From Planctomycetota bacterium (GTDB taxonomy: Bacteria; Planctomycetota; Planctomycetia; Pirellulales; UBA7805), in contig JAUWIQ010000003.1 of the NCBI GenBank assembly GCA_030605285.1, forward strand, positions 1 through 19,451: a DNA stretch of 19,451 nt, written 5' to 3'. The notes under the pieces are model-generated. The model made no database searches and was not told the DNA's origin. It was given only the letters and a program-made list of their open reading frames with translations. Numbering within the stretch: the first letter of the stretch is position 1; the number at the start of each line of letters is the position of its first letter. Shown here one piece after another: positions 1 through 8,678 of the stretch. Both the position numbers and the translations under genes were made by a program.

Positions 1-427
<427 letters not shown>

Positions 428-457
428 AGCTGGAAAGGGGTACCGAGGGTTTAGGCC

Positions 458-901
458 ATGGCTGCAAATCATATGGAACAGGGCATCGACGTCACCACGG
501 GTGTGAGGGTGGTTGAATGCATTGTAGTGACCCCGGAGGAAACAGCACTGCAAACGCCCGCCCAATTCATTGCCCTGCCACTATTTGATGGGGAAATTGG
601 TATTGCGCCAGGGCGGGCTCCCCTGATCGGTCGGCTCGGCCATGGCGAAATGCGTATCCGCGAAGGCACAAAGACTCTTCGTTACTATGTCGATGGTGGA
701 TTCGTCGAGGTCAACGGGGATGTGGTTTCCGTGCTTACCAACCGGGCAGTCAAAGCAGAGGATCTGGACCCGGAAGTGGCGGAGGCGGAACTCGAGGCCG
801 CCCGGAAGAAACCGGCAAATACCACGGAATTGATGGGAATTCGGGACCGTGCGGTCGCCCAGTCCCGTGGGCAGTTGCGTGTTGCCCGCCGAAATCGTTG
901 A
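458..901 (+). CDS. atpC: F-type ATP synthase subunit epsilon
   Basis: This 147-residue protein matches the epsilon subunit of F1, which links the rotor to the catalytic head and can inhibit ATP hydrolysis. The N-terminal beta-sandwich is clear: VVECIVVTPEETAL, then LPLFDGEIGIAPGRAPLIG and YYVDGGFVEVNGDVVSVLTNRA. A charged helical C-terminus (AEAELEAARKKP) follows. It is about 10 residues longer than many homologues, mostly from the N-terminus. The ATG at 458 is preferred: a purine-rich GAGGG lies about 7 bases upstream, whereas the next in-frame ATG (473) has no ribosome-binding site. It directly follows atpD and appears to be the last gene of the ATP synthase operon. I found no convincing terminator after it. 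Confidence 0.96.
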   Translation: MAANHMEQGIDVTTGVRVVECIVVTPEETALQTPAQFIALPLFDGEIGIAPGRAPLIGRLGHGEMRIREGTKTLRYYVDGGFVEVNGDVVSVLTNRAVKAEDLDPEVAEAELEAARKKPANTTELMGIRDRAVAQSRGQLRVARRNR

Positions 902-1263
902 GGTGGGTCCGGTTTCTGGAAAAAACCTTGTCCACCCATTGTCTTGGCCCGGCCCATCCTCTGGCTGTTCTGATCTTCATGCCGCACCATCCCATCGGCT
1001 CTTGCGGACTAATTTCGGGCGTAATAGGCAAAATCAGAAAAGTCTCGGCCAACGTAGACCGGATAAGCCGAGCGATCGGCAACGGGTGTCTCGATTCCTC
1101 GTGCGATCCTCTCTTTCGGTGTATCTTTGCCAGATAGTTCGATCACACCATGAAATTGGCTTTTCTTGTGCCTGGGAAGATTTATGTTGGGTAGGGTTCC
1201 GGAAATTGGACGATTTCCAAAGTACGAACCGCAGACTGTCTCTTTGCCCTTCAGGGCATCCAA
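902..1263. other. Intergenic stretch with no recognised feature
   Basis: These 362 bases lie between atpC and the FHA-domain gene. Short open frames cross it on both strands but none shows a recognisable domain, a ribosome-binding site or a sensible protein composition. I see no tRNA, no strong terminator and no clear promoter. It presumably holds the end of the atp transcript and the promoter of the next gene. Confidence 0.6.
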
Positions 1264-1920
1264 GTGAGCCGCATGCAGCCATCCCTACAATGTCACAACC
1301 AATGTCACGACGATTCAACATGGGGCGCGGAAAAGTCATTTTCCGCCGTACAGGTTGAAATCACGTCGGGCGATATCGACAACCGATTCCACGAGCTCCA
1401 AACCACCGCTTACTTTATCGGGAGCGATCAGGAATGCGACATGGTACTCGGGGAGGATCGTTTCCCTCCAATCTATGCTTTTCTCTTGGTACATCCACAG
1501 GGTGTTGTGCTACGACATCTTGGAGGCGGACCAGAAATTTGTGTCGATGGGCAACCGACTGAACGAATCTTGATCACCAGCAGCGCACACGTAACGGCAG
1601 GGCCCTTTTCCTTTACGCTGCGTGTTTTACCCAATGCCACCCTGCCCGCTGCACAGCTGCGGATGCACGAGAGCGAGGGCCAAGCCTCGGATCATCCGCC
1701 AATCAAACTCATTGAGCAAGCCAGCCGTCTTTTGTCACAAATCCAGCAGCAAATGGGCCACAAGCAATCGATGCCCGATCAGTACGTGGCCAATTCGATG
1801 ATCCCAGAAAGCAACTTCACTTTTGGGACTCTCGCAGTAACTCCCTTGTCGCTAAATCTCTCGATCGGATTGCCACCCGTGGGCAGTGTGCCACCCACCT
1901 GGAAACATCTTTGCCTTTAG
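1264..1920 (+). CDS. FHA-like domain protein, degenerate
   Basis: A 218-residue protein whose residues about 48-121 resemble a forkhead-associated domain. Visible elements are the first-strand signature YFIGSDQECDMVL, then a middle strand (YAFLLVHPQGVVLRHL), a VDGQP turn and a final GPFSFTLRV strand. The usual phosphothreonine-binding pair (Arg of the GR turn and the SRxH loop) is not recognisable: the glycine turn is GSD and the SRxH position reads PPIYAF. This reduced form is frequent in Planctomycetota. The C-terminal 90 residues include a possible short coiled coil (EQASRLLSQIQQQMG) and no known domain. The GTG at 1264 and the ATG at 1273 are both possible starts; neither has a good ribosome-binding site. 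Whether it still binds phosphopeptides is unknown. Confidence 0.7.
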   Translation: MSRMQPSLQCHNQCHDDSTWGAEKSFSAVQVEITSGDIDNRFHELQTTAYFIGSDQECDMVLGEDRFPPIYAFLLVHPQGVVLRHLGGGPEICVDGQPTERILITSSAHVTAGPFSFTLRVLPNATLPAAQLRMHESEGQASDHPPIKLIEQASRLLSQIQQQMGHKQSMPDQYVANSMIPESNFTFGTLAVTPLSLNLSIGLPPVGSVPPTWKHLCL

Positions 1921-1958
1921 ATTTCGATATCCCTTCTCTATCAGGATTTTAACCGCCT

Positions 1959-2228
1959 ATGCTAGCAACAACTTCATTGGTCGTAGGGTTGATTGAAATC
2001 GATCACCAGATCGGTACCTCGAATCACCGATTTCACGCTCTCGTGGAGCGGTTCCCTGCCCTCCCCCTGACGAGGTTACAGGAAAACGGGTGTTCTGAAT
2101 GCGGATTCGAAGTCATTACGAACCGCTTCGATGCTAATCTGAGCCAATTGTTCCGGCAACTACAGCAGGAACTCGTGGTGTTTCAAGGGATACTTTCCCG
2201 AGCACAAAGCATCACCTCAGACAATTGA
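1959..2228 (+). CDS. Small hypothetical protein
   Basis: An 89-residue frame that starts 38 bases after the FHA-like gene and ends immediately before the convergent end of cysE (stop codons one base apart). I do not recognise a family. The N-terminus is mildly hydrophobic, two cysteines sit close together (GCSECGFE), and the C-terminal half looks helical (NLSQLFRQLQQELVVFQG). An in-frame TAA at 1950-1952 shows that it cannot be a simple in-frame extension of the preceding gene. A weak AGGA lies about 13 bases upstream of the ATG. It could be a genuine partner of the FHA protein or a frame-shifted remnant of a longer C-terminus. Confidence is low to moderate. Confidence 0.4.
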   Translation: MLATTSLVVGLIEIDHQIGTSNHRFHALVERFPALPLTRLQENGCSECGFEVITNRFDANLSQLFRQLQQELVVFQGILSRAQSITSDN

Positions 2229-2229
2229 C

Positions 2230-3195
2230 TTAGATTTGATAATTGGCCTCAGCCACCAAATCAGTATCTTGTTCGCTACGCATGCGCAATTTGGGCTTTT
2301 CCAGCACGACCGTTGTCTGGGGTTTGACCGAACGGGTCAGCCAGACACTCGATCCTACCACCGAATCCTTCCCAATCACGGTCTTCCCACCGAGTACCGT
2401 GGCATTGGCGTAGCTCACAACCCGATCTTCAATTGTCGGGTGCCGTTTGACATCGTCCCCTCGCAGGAGGCTGCCCCGGTCATCTGTCTGAAAACTCAGC
2501 GCGCCGAGCGTGACACCCTGATAGATTTTCACATGCCTCCCGATCTCACAGGTCTGTCCAATCACAACGCCTGTGCCATGATCGATGAAAAAGTGGTCGG
2601 CAATCCTGGCACCCGGATGGATATCAATCCCCGTCTCGCGATGAGCCCATTCGGTCAACATCCGGGGAATAAAGGGAATCTTTAGACGATAAAGCTCGTG
2701 CGCCACGCGATAGATGGTAACGGCCTCGAGCCCCGGGTAGCAAAAGATCACCTCGTCCACTTCCTTAACGGCTGGATCGCCAGCAAGCGCTGCCTGGACA
2801 TCGGTTGCGAGGATCTTCCGCAGGTCCGGTATCTTTTCCAGAAATTCAATGGCCATCGTTTGCGCCAGTGCTTCAAAATCGGTCTCGTGCTCCACCTCAT
2901 GCGTGACTCCCGCATCGTGTCGAAGGGCCCTGGCAATCTGCTGCGTCAACTTGTCATGCAGACTGTCAATCAGATCTCCCACGTGATACGTGATATTCCC
3001 GAGGTGTAAGCCCTCCCGACGACGGTAACCCGGGTAAATGAGTTCCTTAATTGCCTCAGCCGCCTCAATGATTACGTCGTAGTTGGGCAGCGGACTGTGC
3101 CCTAGATGATTGATCGTACCTACATCGGAATATGTTTGCACAATGCGACGAGTCAACTCGGGCAATTGTTCCTTGAGTCGAAAATCAGAAGCCAT
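2230..3195 (-). CDS. cysE: Serine O-acetyltransferase
   Basis: This 321-residue enzyme transfers an acetyl group from acetyl-CoA to L-serine, giving O-acetylserine for cysteine synthesis. Residues about 1-185 are the helical N-terminal part ([19 protein letters not shown]). The left-handed beta-helix follows, beginning at DIHPGA (191-196) with the catalytic-type Asp-His pair in FIDHGTG (D205, H206), then [10 protein letters not shown] and [11 protein letters not shown]. Further hexapeptide turns run to about residue 285. It is longer than the roughly 270 residues of E. coli CysE, matching the long form found in several other phyla. I chose the ATG at 3195 because an AGAGAG ribosome-binding sequence lies just upstream; the frame is open to 3252 but the extra residues look non-conserved. 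A 403-base untranslated stretch precedes it. Confidence 0.93.
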   Translation of the reverse strand: MASDFRLKEQLPELTRRIVQTYSDVGTINHLGHSPLPNYDVIIEAAEAIKELIYPGYRRREGLHLGNITYHVGDLIDSLHDKLTQQIARALRHDAGVTHEVEHETDFEALAQTMAIEFLEKIPDLRKILATDVQAALAGDPAVKEVDEVIFCYPGLEAVTIYRVAHELYRLKIPFIPRMLTEWAHRETGIDIHPGARIADHFFIDHGTGVVIGQTCEIGRHVKIYQGVTLGALSFQTDDRGSLLRGDDVKRHPTIEDRVVSYANATVLGGKTVIGKDSVVGSSVWLTRSVKPQTTVVLEKPKLRMRSEQDTDLVAEANYQI

Positions 3196-3280
3196 GGTAC
3201 ACTCTCTTATAAGATCGAATATCCGCTGTCCGGGATGGTGCAGATAGAACACCTGAAACGGGAAACGAAAAATTGCAGTG

Positions 3281-3299
3281 GTCCGGTTCTAGACCGGAC
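3281..3299. promoter_or_regulatory. Perfect 7-bp inverted repeat upstream of cysE
   Basis: GTCCGGT and ACCGGAC flank the 5-base centre TCTAG, 86 bases upstream of the cysE start. Read in the direction of cysE it is followed by a short T tract (ATTTTT) about 10 bases on, so it could be a repressor operator or a weak terminator of the upstream gene. Confidence 0.4.
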
Positions 3300-3323
3300 A
3301 CGTACAGCGGCAATAGAAGAAGA

Positions 3324-3332
3324 GAACCGACA
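3324..3332. repeat. GAACCGACA motif, copy 1
   Basis: First of four exact copies of a 9-base motif in this window, all in intergenic DNA. The others are at 12840, 13326 and 13342. It lies within GAGAACCGACA upstream of cysE. Confidence 0.45.
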
Positions 3333-3598
3333 AAGTACTCAATCGCTGCATGATTTCATTCCCCAAAGGAGCCATGGCCACGAATCAATCGTGCCACCTA
3401 AAATCATCGTATTATCGAAGACCGGAAAAATCAAGGAATCTGATTTTTATTCGGCGAGCTGGAGCCGGTGAGTTTAGGGCGATTTGCCGTGATTGCCAAT
3501 CGACGACCCCAACGGTACGCATGCTAGCTTACGCGGTGCGCGATTTCGCTTGAAATAAACGCCATTCGAAGCGGCCGGGGCAGCAATCCAAGCCATGT

Positions 3599-5692
3599 TC
3601 AACTATCCTCCTCTTTCACTTTTGCTTTGGTGACGATCTCCTGCTGCACATTGCCCGGCACGATTTCATAGTGCGAAAATTCCAGCGTGTAACTACCCTG
3701 CCCACCCGTCATGCTGGAGAGGGCACGGGCATAGGTTGAGACCTCCGAAAGCGGCACCTCCGCGGTCACTGTCTGCAAATCCCCCCCCGCCGATTCCATC
3801 CCGTGTACCCGCCCACGGCGTCCCGAAAGGTCGCTGTTGATATCACCTAACTTATCCCCTGGAATCGTCACATGAATGGTGACAATCGGCTCGAGCAATG
3901 CAGGCTTTGCCTTTTCGAACACCTGACGGAAGGCCATCGAGGCCGCCGTTTTGAAGGCCTGCTCGGAACTATCAACTGGATGGTCTTTACCAAAGTGGAC
4001 TTCCACACAGACATTCTGCACCTTGTAACCGGCTATCACACCGTGGCCAACACGTTCCAAAAATCCCTTTTCCACCGCCGGCATGAAATTTCCCGGTATC
4101 GATCCACCCACAATTGAATCGATCCAGAGGAAATGACTATCGGGATGATAATGGGGATTCTTCATCGAGGGGAAACGTGCCTTTGTGGCATAAGTCTCCG
4201 GATCCTCCCCATCCGGAAACGGAAACATACGGATATGCACTTCGCCAAACTGACCCGCACCACCCGACTGCTTCTTGTGCCTGTAACTCCCCTCTGCATT
4301 CTCCTGAATCGTCTCCCGATAGGGAATTTTAGGTTCCTTGGTATCGACCTCCACCTTATCGCGCCGCTTGAGACGCTCGCGAACTAAATTTAAATGCAAT
4401 TCACTCATTCCGTTCAGTACGAGTTCCTTGGTCTCCATGTCGTGGTCTAAACGGATTGTCGAGTCTTCTTCGGTAATTTTGTGTAGTGCCAAGGAAAGTT
4501 TGGTTTCATCGCCTCGACTTTTTGGCACCACCGCGAGCCCGCCCATGGGTGTCGGAAAACAGATGGCCGGAATTTCAACCGCACCCAGTGTGGTTCCCGT
4601 ATGCAACTCTTCCAACTTTGCGATCGCAACGATATCGCCTGGTCCCGCGGAATCTACGGGAAATGTCTCATTCGCCTGAACTTCCAGCAGTGGGCCGATC
4701 TTGATTCCTTTGCGGCTTCCAAAACTTTCCACCGTGGTGTCTTTTTTAAGCGTCCCTGAAAACACGCGTACAAAACTTAGTTTTTGCACGAAAGGATCGA
4801 TCCGTGTGCGAAATACCTGAGCCACCAAAGGAGCCGCTGCGTCCGCACTCACGGTCATTTCCTCGTCTCCCTTTTTCACCTTCCGCTCAATGGCTGTCGG
4901 CGCGAGGGCACACATCGCTAGGGCATCCATGAGTTCGCCAAGCCCAACTTCCGTTTTGCTCGAAACGCATAATATTGGGATCAATGAACCGGCGGCAATG
5001 GATTGAGCAAGCAACTCCGAAAGTTTCTCATCCGAAGGCTCATCTCCCTCAAAATATCGCTCCATGACCGCCTCATCAACTTCAATAATCGACTCGATCA
5101 ACGGTTCATGAATTTCTCCCGGATCGAGAAGTGCTCCAGTCGACTCACTCGGCACGTTGAGGGTACTGACAACTCCCTTGAATTCGGTACCGGAACCGAT
5201 GGGCACATTCAGAGGCACGCAGCATGGTCCGAAGAGCTCTTTCAGTTTCGACACCAGAGATGGAAAGTCAATGTTCTCTGCATCCATCTTGTTGACCACA
5301 ATGATCCGGCCTACCTCGGCAACTCCCGCCTCCTGAAAAACCCGGCGCGTGTTGACTTTAATTCCAGCGGCAGCATCGATCACGATGCACGCCGTATCGA
5401 CACCACGGAGACTTCCGATAACCTGACCAATCAAGTCCGGATATCCCGGCGTATCCAAGACATTGAAACGCTTGCCTGCATGCATAAAGTATGTGAGCGT
5501 GGCCTCGATCGTATGATGGTGATGTTTTTCCTCTTCATCAAAATCGCAGATACTGGTGCCATCATCGACACTGGGATTTGCATTCACCGTACCGGTCGTA
5601 GTGAGAAATTTATCGGCCAAAGTTGTCTTGCCAGCAGACCCGTGTCCCACCAGGGCAATGTTGCGGACGTCTTCAATGTTGTGTTTGGCCAT
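3599..5692 (-). CDS. Elongation factor G-like GTPase (divergent EF-G paralogue)
   Basis: A 697-residue translational GTPase with the full EF-G domain order. The G domain shows a P-loop GHGSAGKT (16-23), switch II DTPGYPD (80-86) and NKMD (134-137). Domain II, domain III, domain IV (YRHKKQSGGAGQFGEV) and a C-terminal domain ending in the EFSHYEIVP strand follow. It departs from canonical EF-G at two functional sites. The catalytic His of DTPGH is Tyr84, and the RGIT of switch I is replaced by a run of four His before Thr61. The Tyr variant is known in EF-G-like proteins that coexist with a true FusA, so this is probably the paralogue and not the main translocase; its cellular role is not established. 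The GGAAGG ribosome-binding site sits a few bases before the ATG. hisA ends 55 bases upstream on the same strand. Confidence 0.92.
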   Translation of the reverse strand: MAKHNIEDVRNIALVGHGSAGKTTLADKFLTTTGTVNANPSVDDGTSICDFDEEEKHHHHTIEATLTYFMHAGKRFNVLDTPGYPDLIGQVIGSLRGVDTACIVIDAAAGIKVNTRRVFQEAGVAEVGRIIVVNKMDAENIDFPSLVSKLKELFGPCCVPLNVPIGSGTEFKGVVSTLNVPSESTGALLDPGEIHEPLIESIIEVDEAVMERYFEGDEPSDEKLSELLAQSIAAGSLIPILCVSSKTEVGLGELMDALAMCALAPTAIERKVKKGDEEMTVSADAAAPLVAQVFRTRIDPFVQKLSFVRVFSGTLKKDTTVESFGSRKGIKIGPLLEVQANETFPVDSAGPGDIVAIAKLEELHTGTTLGAVEIPAICFPTPMGGLAVVPKSRGDETKLSLALHKITEEDSTIRLDHDMETKELVLNGMSELHLNLVRERLKRRDKVEVDTKEPKIPYRETIQENAEGSYRHKKQSGGAGQFGEVHIRMFPFPDGEDPETYATKARFPSMKNPHYHPDSHFLWIDSIVGGSIPGNFMPAVEKGFLERVGHGVIAGYKVQNVCVEVHFGKDHPVDSSEQAFKTAASMAFRQVFEKAKPALLEPIVTIHVTIPGDKLGDINSDLSGRRGRVHGMESAGGDLQTVTAEVPLSEVSTYARALSSMTGGQGSYTLEFSHYEIVPGNVQQEIVTKAKVKEEDS

Positions 5693-5747
5693 ATTTGAAT
5701 CCTTCCGATTGCAATATTGATTTAATTTTTTCCAATTTACAATTGTC

Positions 5748-6467
5748 TCAGCTTACTGTGGCCGCTGCCAATGCCTCGGTCATCGACAAGCGCCCTTCAT
5801 ACAATGCCTTGCCTACAATACACCCTGTAACCGGGATCTCCGCAAGCTGCTGAATGTCTTCCGCACTGCGAATACCACCGGACGCAACAACCGGCCCCTC
5901 GAACGCCTCTCGCATTTGGCAGATGGCATCCAAATTAGGCCCCCCCAGCATTCCATCGGTGCCGATATCGGTGTAGATCACAGCAGCCAGCGGCATCTCC
6001 TGAAACTGGCTGGCCACCGCGGTCGCAGTGCGATCACTCACTTCCAACCAGCCATTGGTGGCCACCAAACCCTCTCGGGCATCGATACCAAGTACCAGCT
6101 TGCCAGGGTATTTACCACACATCGTGCAGAACCAGTCAGGATTTTTTAACGCCTGTGTGCCCACGATGACACGCGCCACGCCGATCCCTAATAATTGATC
6201 GATCGCTGCCTCATCACGAACACCCCCCCCAACCTCACAGACCAAACTGGTATCACGAACAATGGCATCGATTGCATCACGATTCACAGGCCGGCCGATT
6301 CGGGCACCGTCCAGGTCCACGAGATGTAGAAACTCGGCACCTTCGGCCGCCCCTTGGTCCGCCGTCTGCACCGGATCGTCGCCATAAACGGTTTCACGGC
6401 CGTAGTCGCCCTGAACCAAACGGACACAACGCCCGCCACGAAGATCGATTGCCGGCCAGATTTGCAT
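5748..6467 (-). CDS. hisA: Phosphoribosylformimino-5-aminoimidazole carboxamide ribotide (ProFAR) isomerase
   Basis: HisA catalyses an Amadori rearrangement of ProFAR to PRFAR in histidine biosynthesis and is a soluble TIM barrel. The 239-residue product has the normal length. Visible marks are PAIDLRGGRCVRLVQGD with Asp8, the HLVDLDGA strand, the phosphate-binding EVGGGVRD loop, GIDAREG with Asp129, YTDIGTDGML and the second phosphate loop VASGGI. I use the ATG at 6467 because the protein then begins MQIWPAIDLR as in relatives. The open frame reaches 6497, but those 10 extra residues look unconserved, and a GGAG lies at suitable distance before 6467. It follows hisH by 141 bases and precedes the EF-G-like gene; the HisH product acts with HisF on the product of HisA. 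Confidence 0.96.
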   Translation of the reverse strand: MQIWPAIDLRGGRCVRLVQGDYGRETVYGDDPVQTADQGAAEGAEFLHLVDLDGARIGRPVNRDAIDAIVRDTSLVCEVGGGVRDEAAIDQLLGIGVARVIVGTQALKNPDWFCTMCGKYPGKLVLGIDAREGLVATNGWLEVSDRTATAVASQFQEMPLAAVIYTDIGTDGMLGGPNLDAICQMREAFEGPVVASGGIRSAEDIQQLAEIPVTGCIVGKALYEGRLSMTEALAAATVS

Positions 6468-6608
6468 ACGCCGTGCCACTCCGAATAACCAATCCACACC
6501 AGCGACCCAGCATAAACTGCAGGGCTAAATAAGGGCCGATCGAGACGGTAACGTGTCACGAAATATGCCATAGAAATAGAGTAATTTCAAGTCGCCCTCG
6601 CAGAAGTG

Positions 6609-7223
6609 CTAGGATGCCAGTTCCGCAAAGTTGCGTAGCATTCGCAACCCATCATTCTGACTTTTTTCCGGATGAAACTGCGTAGCATAAACGTTATTGT
6701 GCCATACCACTGAGGGAAAAAGATGGTGGTATTCTGTTTGGGCTGCAACCACATTCTCATTTTTCGGGACTACATAATAAGAATGTACAAAATAGCAATA
6801 AGCATCGTTTGCAATTCCTTCAAACAAAGGTGCTGACTTGCGAAAGGTCAGTTGGTTCCATCCCATATGAGGAATCTTGTATTGTGGGGGTAAGTCCTCG
6901 AAGGCAACCACTTCGCCAGGCAACAAGCCCAAGCCCGAATGCCTGCCATTCTCGTTACTCACATCAAACAATAACTGCAAACCCAGGCAAATCCCCAATA
7001 GTGGGCGACCACTCTCGGCAAACGCTAGGATCGGTGTCACAAGGTGTCGCCGATCAAGTTCGGCCATCGCATCCTCAAATGCCCCCACACCGGGCAAAAT
7101 AATTTTTTCTGCATCGGCTAAAATTGCAGGGTCATCCGTCACCGTGGCGATATATCCTACCCGCTCTATTGCTTTTTGGACGCTACGAAGATTTCCCATC
7201 TGGTAATCGACAATCGCAATCAT
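6609..7223 (-). CDS. hisH: Imidazole glycerol phosphate synthase, glutaminase subunit
   Basis: HisH releases ammonia from glutamine and channels it to HisF, which makes imidazole glycerol phosphate and AICAR. The 204-residue protein is a class I glutamine amidotransferase of normal length. It starts [15 protein letters not shown] and has an oxyanion-region PGVGAF motif, the nucleophile elbow GICLGLQLL with Cys79, and the catalytic pair His184/Glu186 in TQFHPEKSQ. Other family marks are PHMGWNQL and YFVHSYY. The ATG at 7223 gives the canonical N-terminus. No hisF is in the window; hisA follows. A 141-base spacer separates the two genes, longer than expected for tight coupling. Confidence 0.97.
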   Translation of the reverse strand: MIAIVDYQMGNLRSVQKAIERVGYIATVTDDPAILADAEKIILPGVGAFEDAMAELDRRHLVTPILAFAESGRPLLGICLGLQLLFDVSNENGRHSGLGLLPGEVVAFEDLPPQYKIPHMGWNQLTFRKSAPLFEGIANDAYCYFVHSYYVVPKNENVVAAQTEYHHLFPSVVWHNNVYATQFHPEKSQNDGLRMLRNFAELAS

Positions 7224-7363
7224 ATTCAGCGGCTCACTTTGTTTGTTGTTCGATTCGTGCCAACGTACAGCAGGAAGTCATCGAGAGGCGAAGACGGAAA
7301 TCGCGATCATCGCAGCGGACGATATTCTAAGTCATGACTCGGCAGGCGTCAGGACAAGACAAC

Positions 7364-7407
7364 AAAAAAAGAGCGTCCGACTCGATCGCCCGAGGCGCGG
7401 GCGGACG
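7364..7407 (-). terminator. Intrinsic terminator of the OmpA-like lipoprotein gene
   Basis: Read on the minus strand, a stem CGTCCG/CGGACG (7402-7407 with 7374-7379), extended inside by CCCG/CGGG, is followed within two bases of a C by seven T (7364-7370). It begins two bases after the stop codon of the lipoprotein gene and separates that transcript from hisH. Confidence 0.85.
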
Positions 7408-7409
7408 GA

Positions 7410-8465
7410 TTAGCGGGAAACTTTGCTGATAGTTTCCGGATAAATGACAAGTTCGACTCGATTATTCGCTCGTCGACCGGACTCGGTAGCTGTAGAATAG
7501 ACTGGGTGGTTGGACCCGTGCCCCACGATAAACATTTGTTCTGTGCGGAAAAGAGATCGCGACAGGATAAATTCATAGACGGCCATCGCCCGCGCAGAGG
7601 AAAGATGGTGGGCATTCCGCCAAGCACTACTCGATTTCGTCGTGACACTGGCATGGCCTTCCACACCCAACCGTTGCTCCGGATAGGTCTTCGCCAATTG
7701 CAAGGCGACTCGATCCAAGAGGGCCGTTGCTTTCGGGCCCAGTTGTGCAGCGTGCTCCGCAAACAGCACTCCTGAAGCAAAACGGACACGAATCACTTCG
7801 CCGTCACGTTGAAGCGTCACTCCTTCTGCATGAATATCCGCCATAGGTAAATTGCTATTTGCGCTGATTGTCGCACCACCGCGTTGACGGCTGGCGGATG
7901 TAAGATGTTGAACCGATTGTTGAGCTGCTGCTTTTTCCGATTTGCTGCGGACGAGATCTGCCTGGGAACTATGCAACTGTTCGTTTGACTTTTGCAGGTT
8001 CTCTTGCAACCGCTGGACACTCTGTCGCGCCGCTGCCAATTGCCTTTCCTTTTCCTGGTTCAACTGATCTAGAGAAGCAGCATTCTGGGAAGTGTCTCTT
8101 TTTACAACCTGCGTCTGGGCTAGTTCTGTGGTCGTTGCCTTGAGGCGATCACTGACACTCTTGAGGTGTTGGTCCTGCAATTGAGCATGCCGCTTCACAT
8201 TGACAATCTGCGTCTGCAGTGAACGGTTATTGTCCGTCAATTGAGCAACCCTTGTCCGCATCTGATTCGCGTCATCCTCAGATTGGCGGCGCCACTTTTC
8301 CAACTGCGCAACCTGCTGGGCAGGCGATCCCGAGGGAACCCGCCCCGCCGCGCCCCGCGCCGACATAGAAAAAGGGTTGGCGAATTTGGAATTCTGGGAA
8401 CAGCCCACTGCGGTACCCAAAAGGACCAGCAACACTCCACCAAGTCGGCAAGCTACGATGCGCAT
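7410..8465 (-). CDS. OmpA-like lipoprotein with long coiled coil
   Basis: With the ATG at 8465 the product has 351 residues and begins with a lipoprotein signal (MRIVACRLGGVLLVLLGTAVGC, lipid-bearing Cys22). The frame is open to a GTG at 8510, but that start would bury the signal. Residues about 45-200 are heptad-rich and Gln/Ser/Lys-rich, consistent with a coiled coil. Residues about 235-345 form an OmpA/Pal/MotB-type peptidoglycan-associated domain: VRFASGVLF, LGVEGHAS, LSSARAMAVYEFIL, and the closing GRRANNRVELVIYP. Two consensus positions differ: GHTD reads GHAS and NRRVE reads NNRVE, so peptidoglycan binding may be altered. It probably tethers the outer membrane to the wall. The TlpA-like gene lies 213 bases upstream on the same strand. 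Confidence 0.85.
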   Translation of the reverse strand: MRIVACRLGGVLLVLLGTAVGCSQNSKFANPFSMSARGAAGRVPSGSPAQQVAQLEKWRRQSEDDANQMRTRVAQLTDNNRSLQTQIVNVKRHAQLQDQHLKSVSDRLKATTTELAQTQVVKRDTSQNAASLDQLNQEKERQLAAARQSVQRLQENLQKSNEQLHSSQADLVRSKSEKAAAQQSVQHLTSASRQRGGATISANSNLPMADIHAEGVTLQRDGEVIRVRFASGVLFAEHAAQLGPKATALLDRVALQLAKTYPEQRLGVEGHASVTTKSSSAWRNAHHLSSARAMAVYEFILSRSLFRTEQMFIVGHGSNHPVYSTATESGRRANNRVELVIYPETISKVSR

Positions 8466-8678
8466 GGGCGGTGATGGATCGGTTACGTTTGCGAATGGCG
8501 CATTTACCACAGACTTCCCCTGAACCAGCTACAAGGGCTAAAATTCGGCGGGATGGTAGCAACGCCAGAGTGTAGCGGCAAGGGCAATCACAACATCGGC
8601 CAGGAAAATTAGGGAATTCAGGGGGGCGGGGCGGAACAGGCTCCTGTCAGGTTGCAACGGCCTCGGAAGAATCGGTGT

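Larger units (their letters stand above)
3196..3598. other. Intergenic leader between the EF-G-like gene and cysE
   Basis: 403 bases without a supportable gene. It contains the perfect 7-bp inverted repeat at 3281-3299 and one copy of the GAACCGACA motif at 3324-3332. The length suggests that cysE has its own promoter and possibly a regulated leader, but I could not assign -35/-10 boxes with confidence, and no known riboswitch consensus is apparent. Confidence 0.5.

Noticed and set aside
849..1358. 169-residue open frame overlapping the end of atpC and the start of the FHA-like gene
   Set aside because: It overlaps two better-supported genes, has no ribosome-binding site and reads as Ser/Arg/Pro/Cys-rich noise.
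2236..3009. Plus-strand frames of 149 and 103 residues opposite cysE
   Set aside because: They are mirror frames of the acetyltransferase; their composition follows from its codons.
5003..5698. 231-residue plus-strand frame opposite the EF-G-like gene
   Set aside because: It is antisense to a clearly coding GTPase domain and has no recognisable motif.
6284..6571. 95-residue minus-strand frame over the hisH-hisA gap, with a hydrophobic stretch
   Set aside because: More than half overlaps hisA in a different frame, and no family resemblance is visible.
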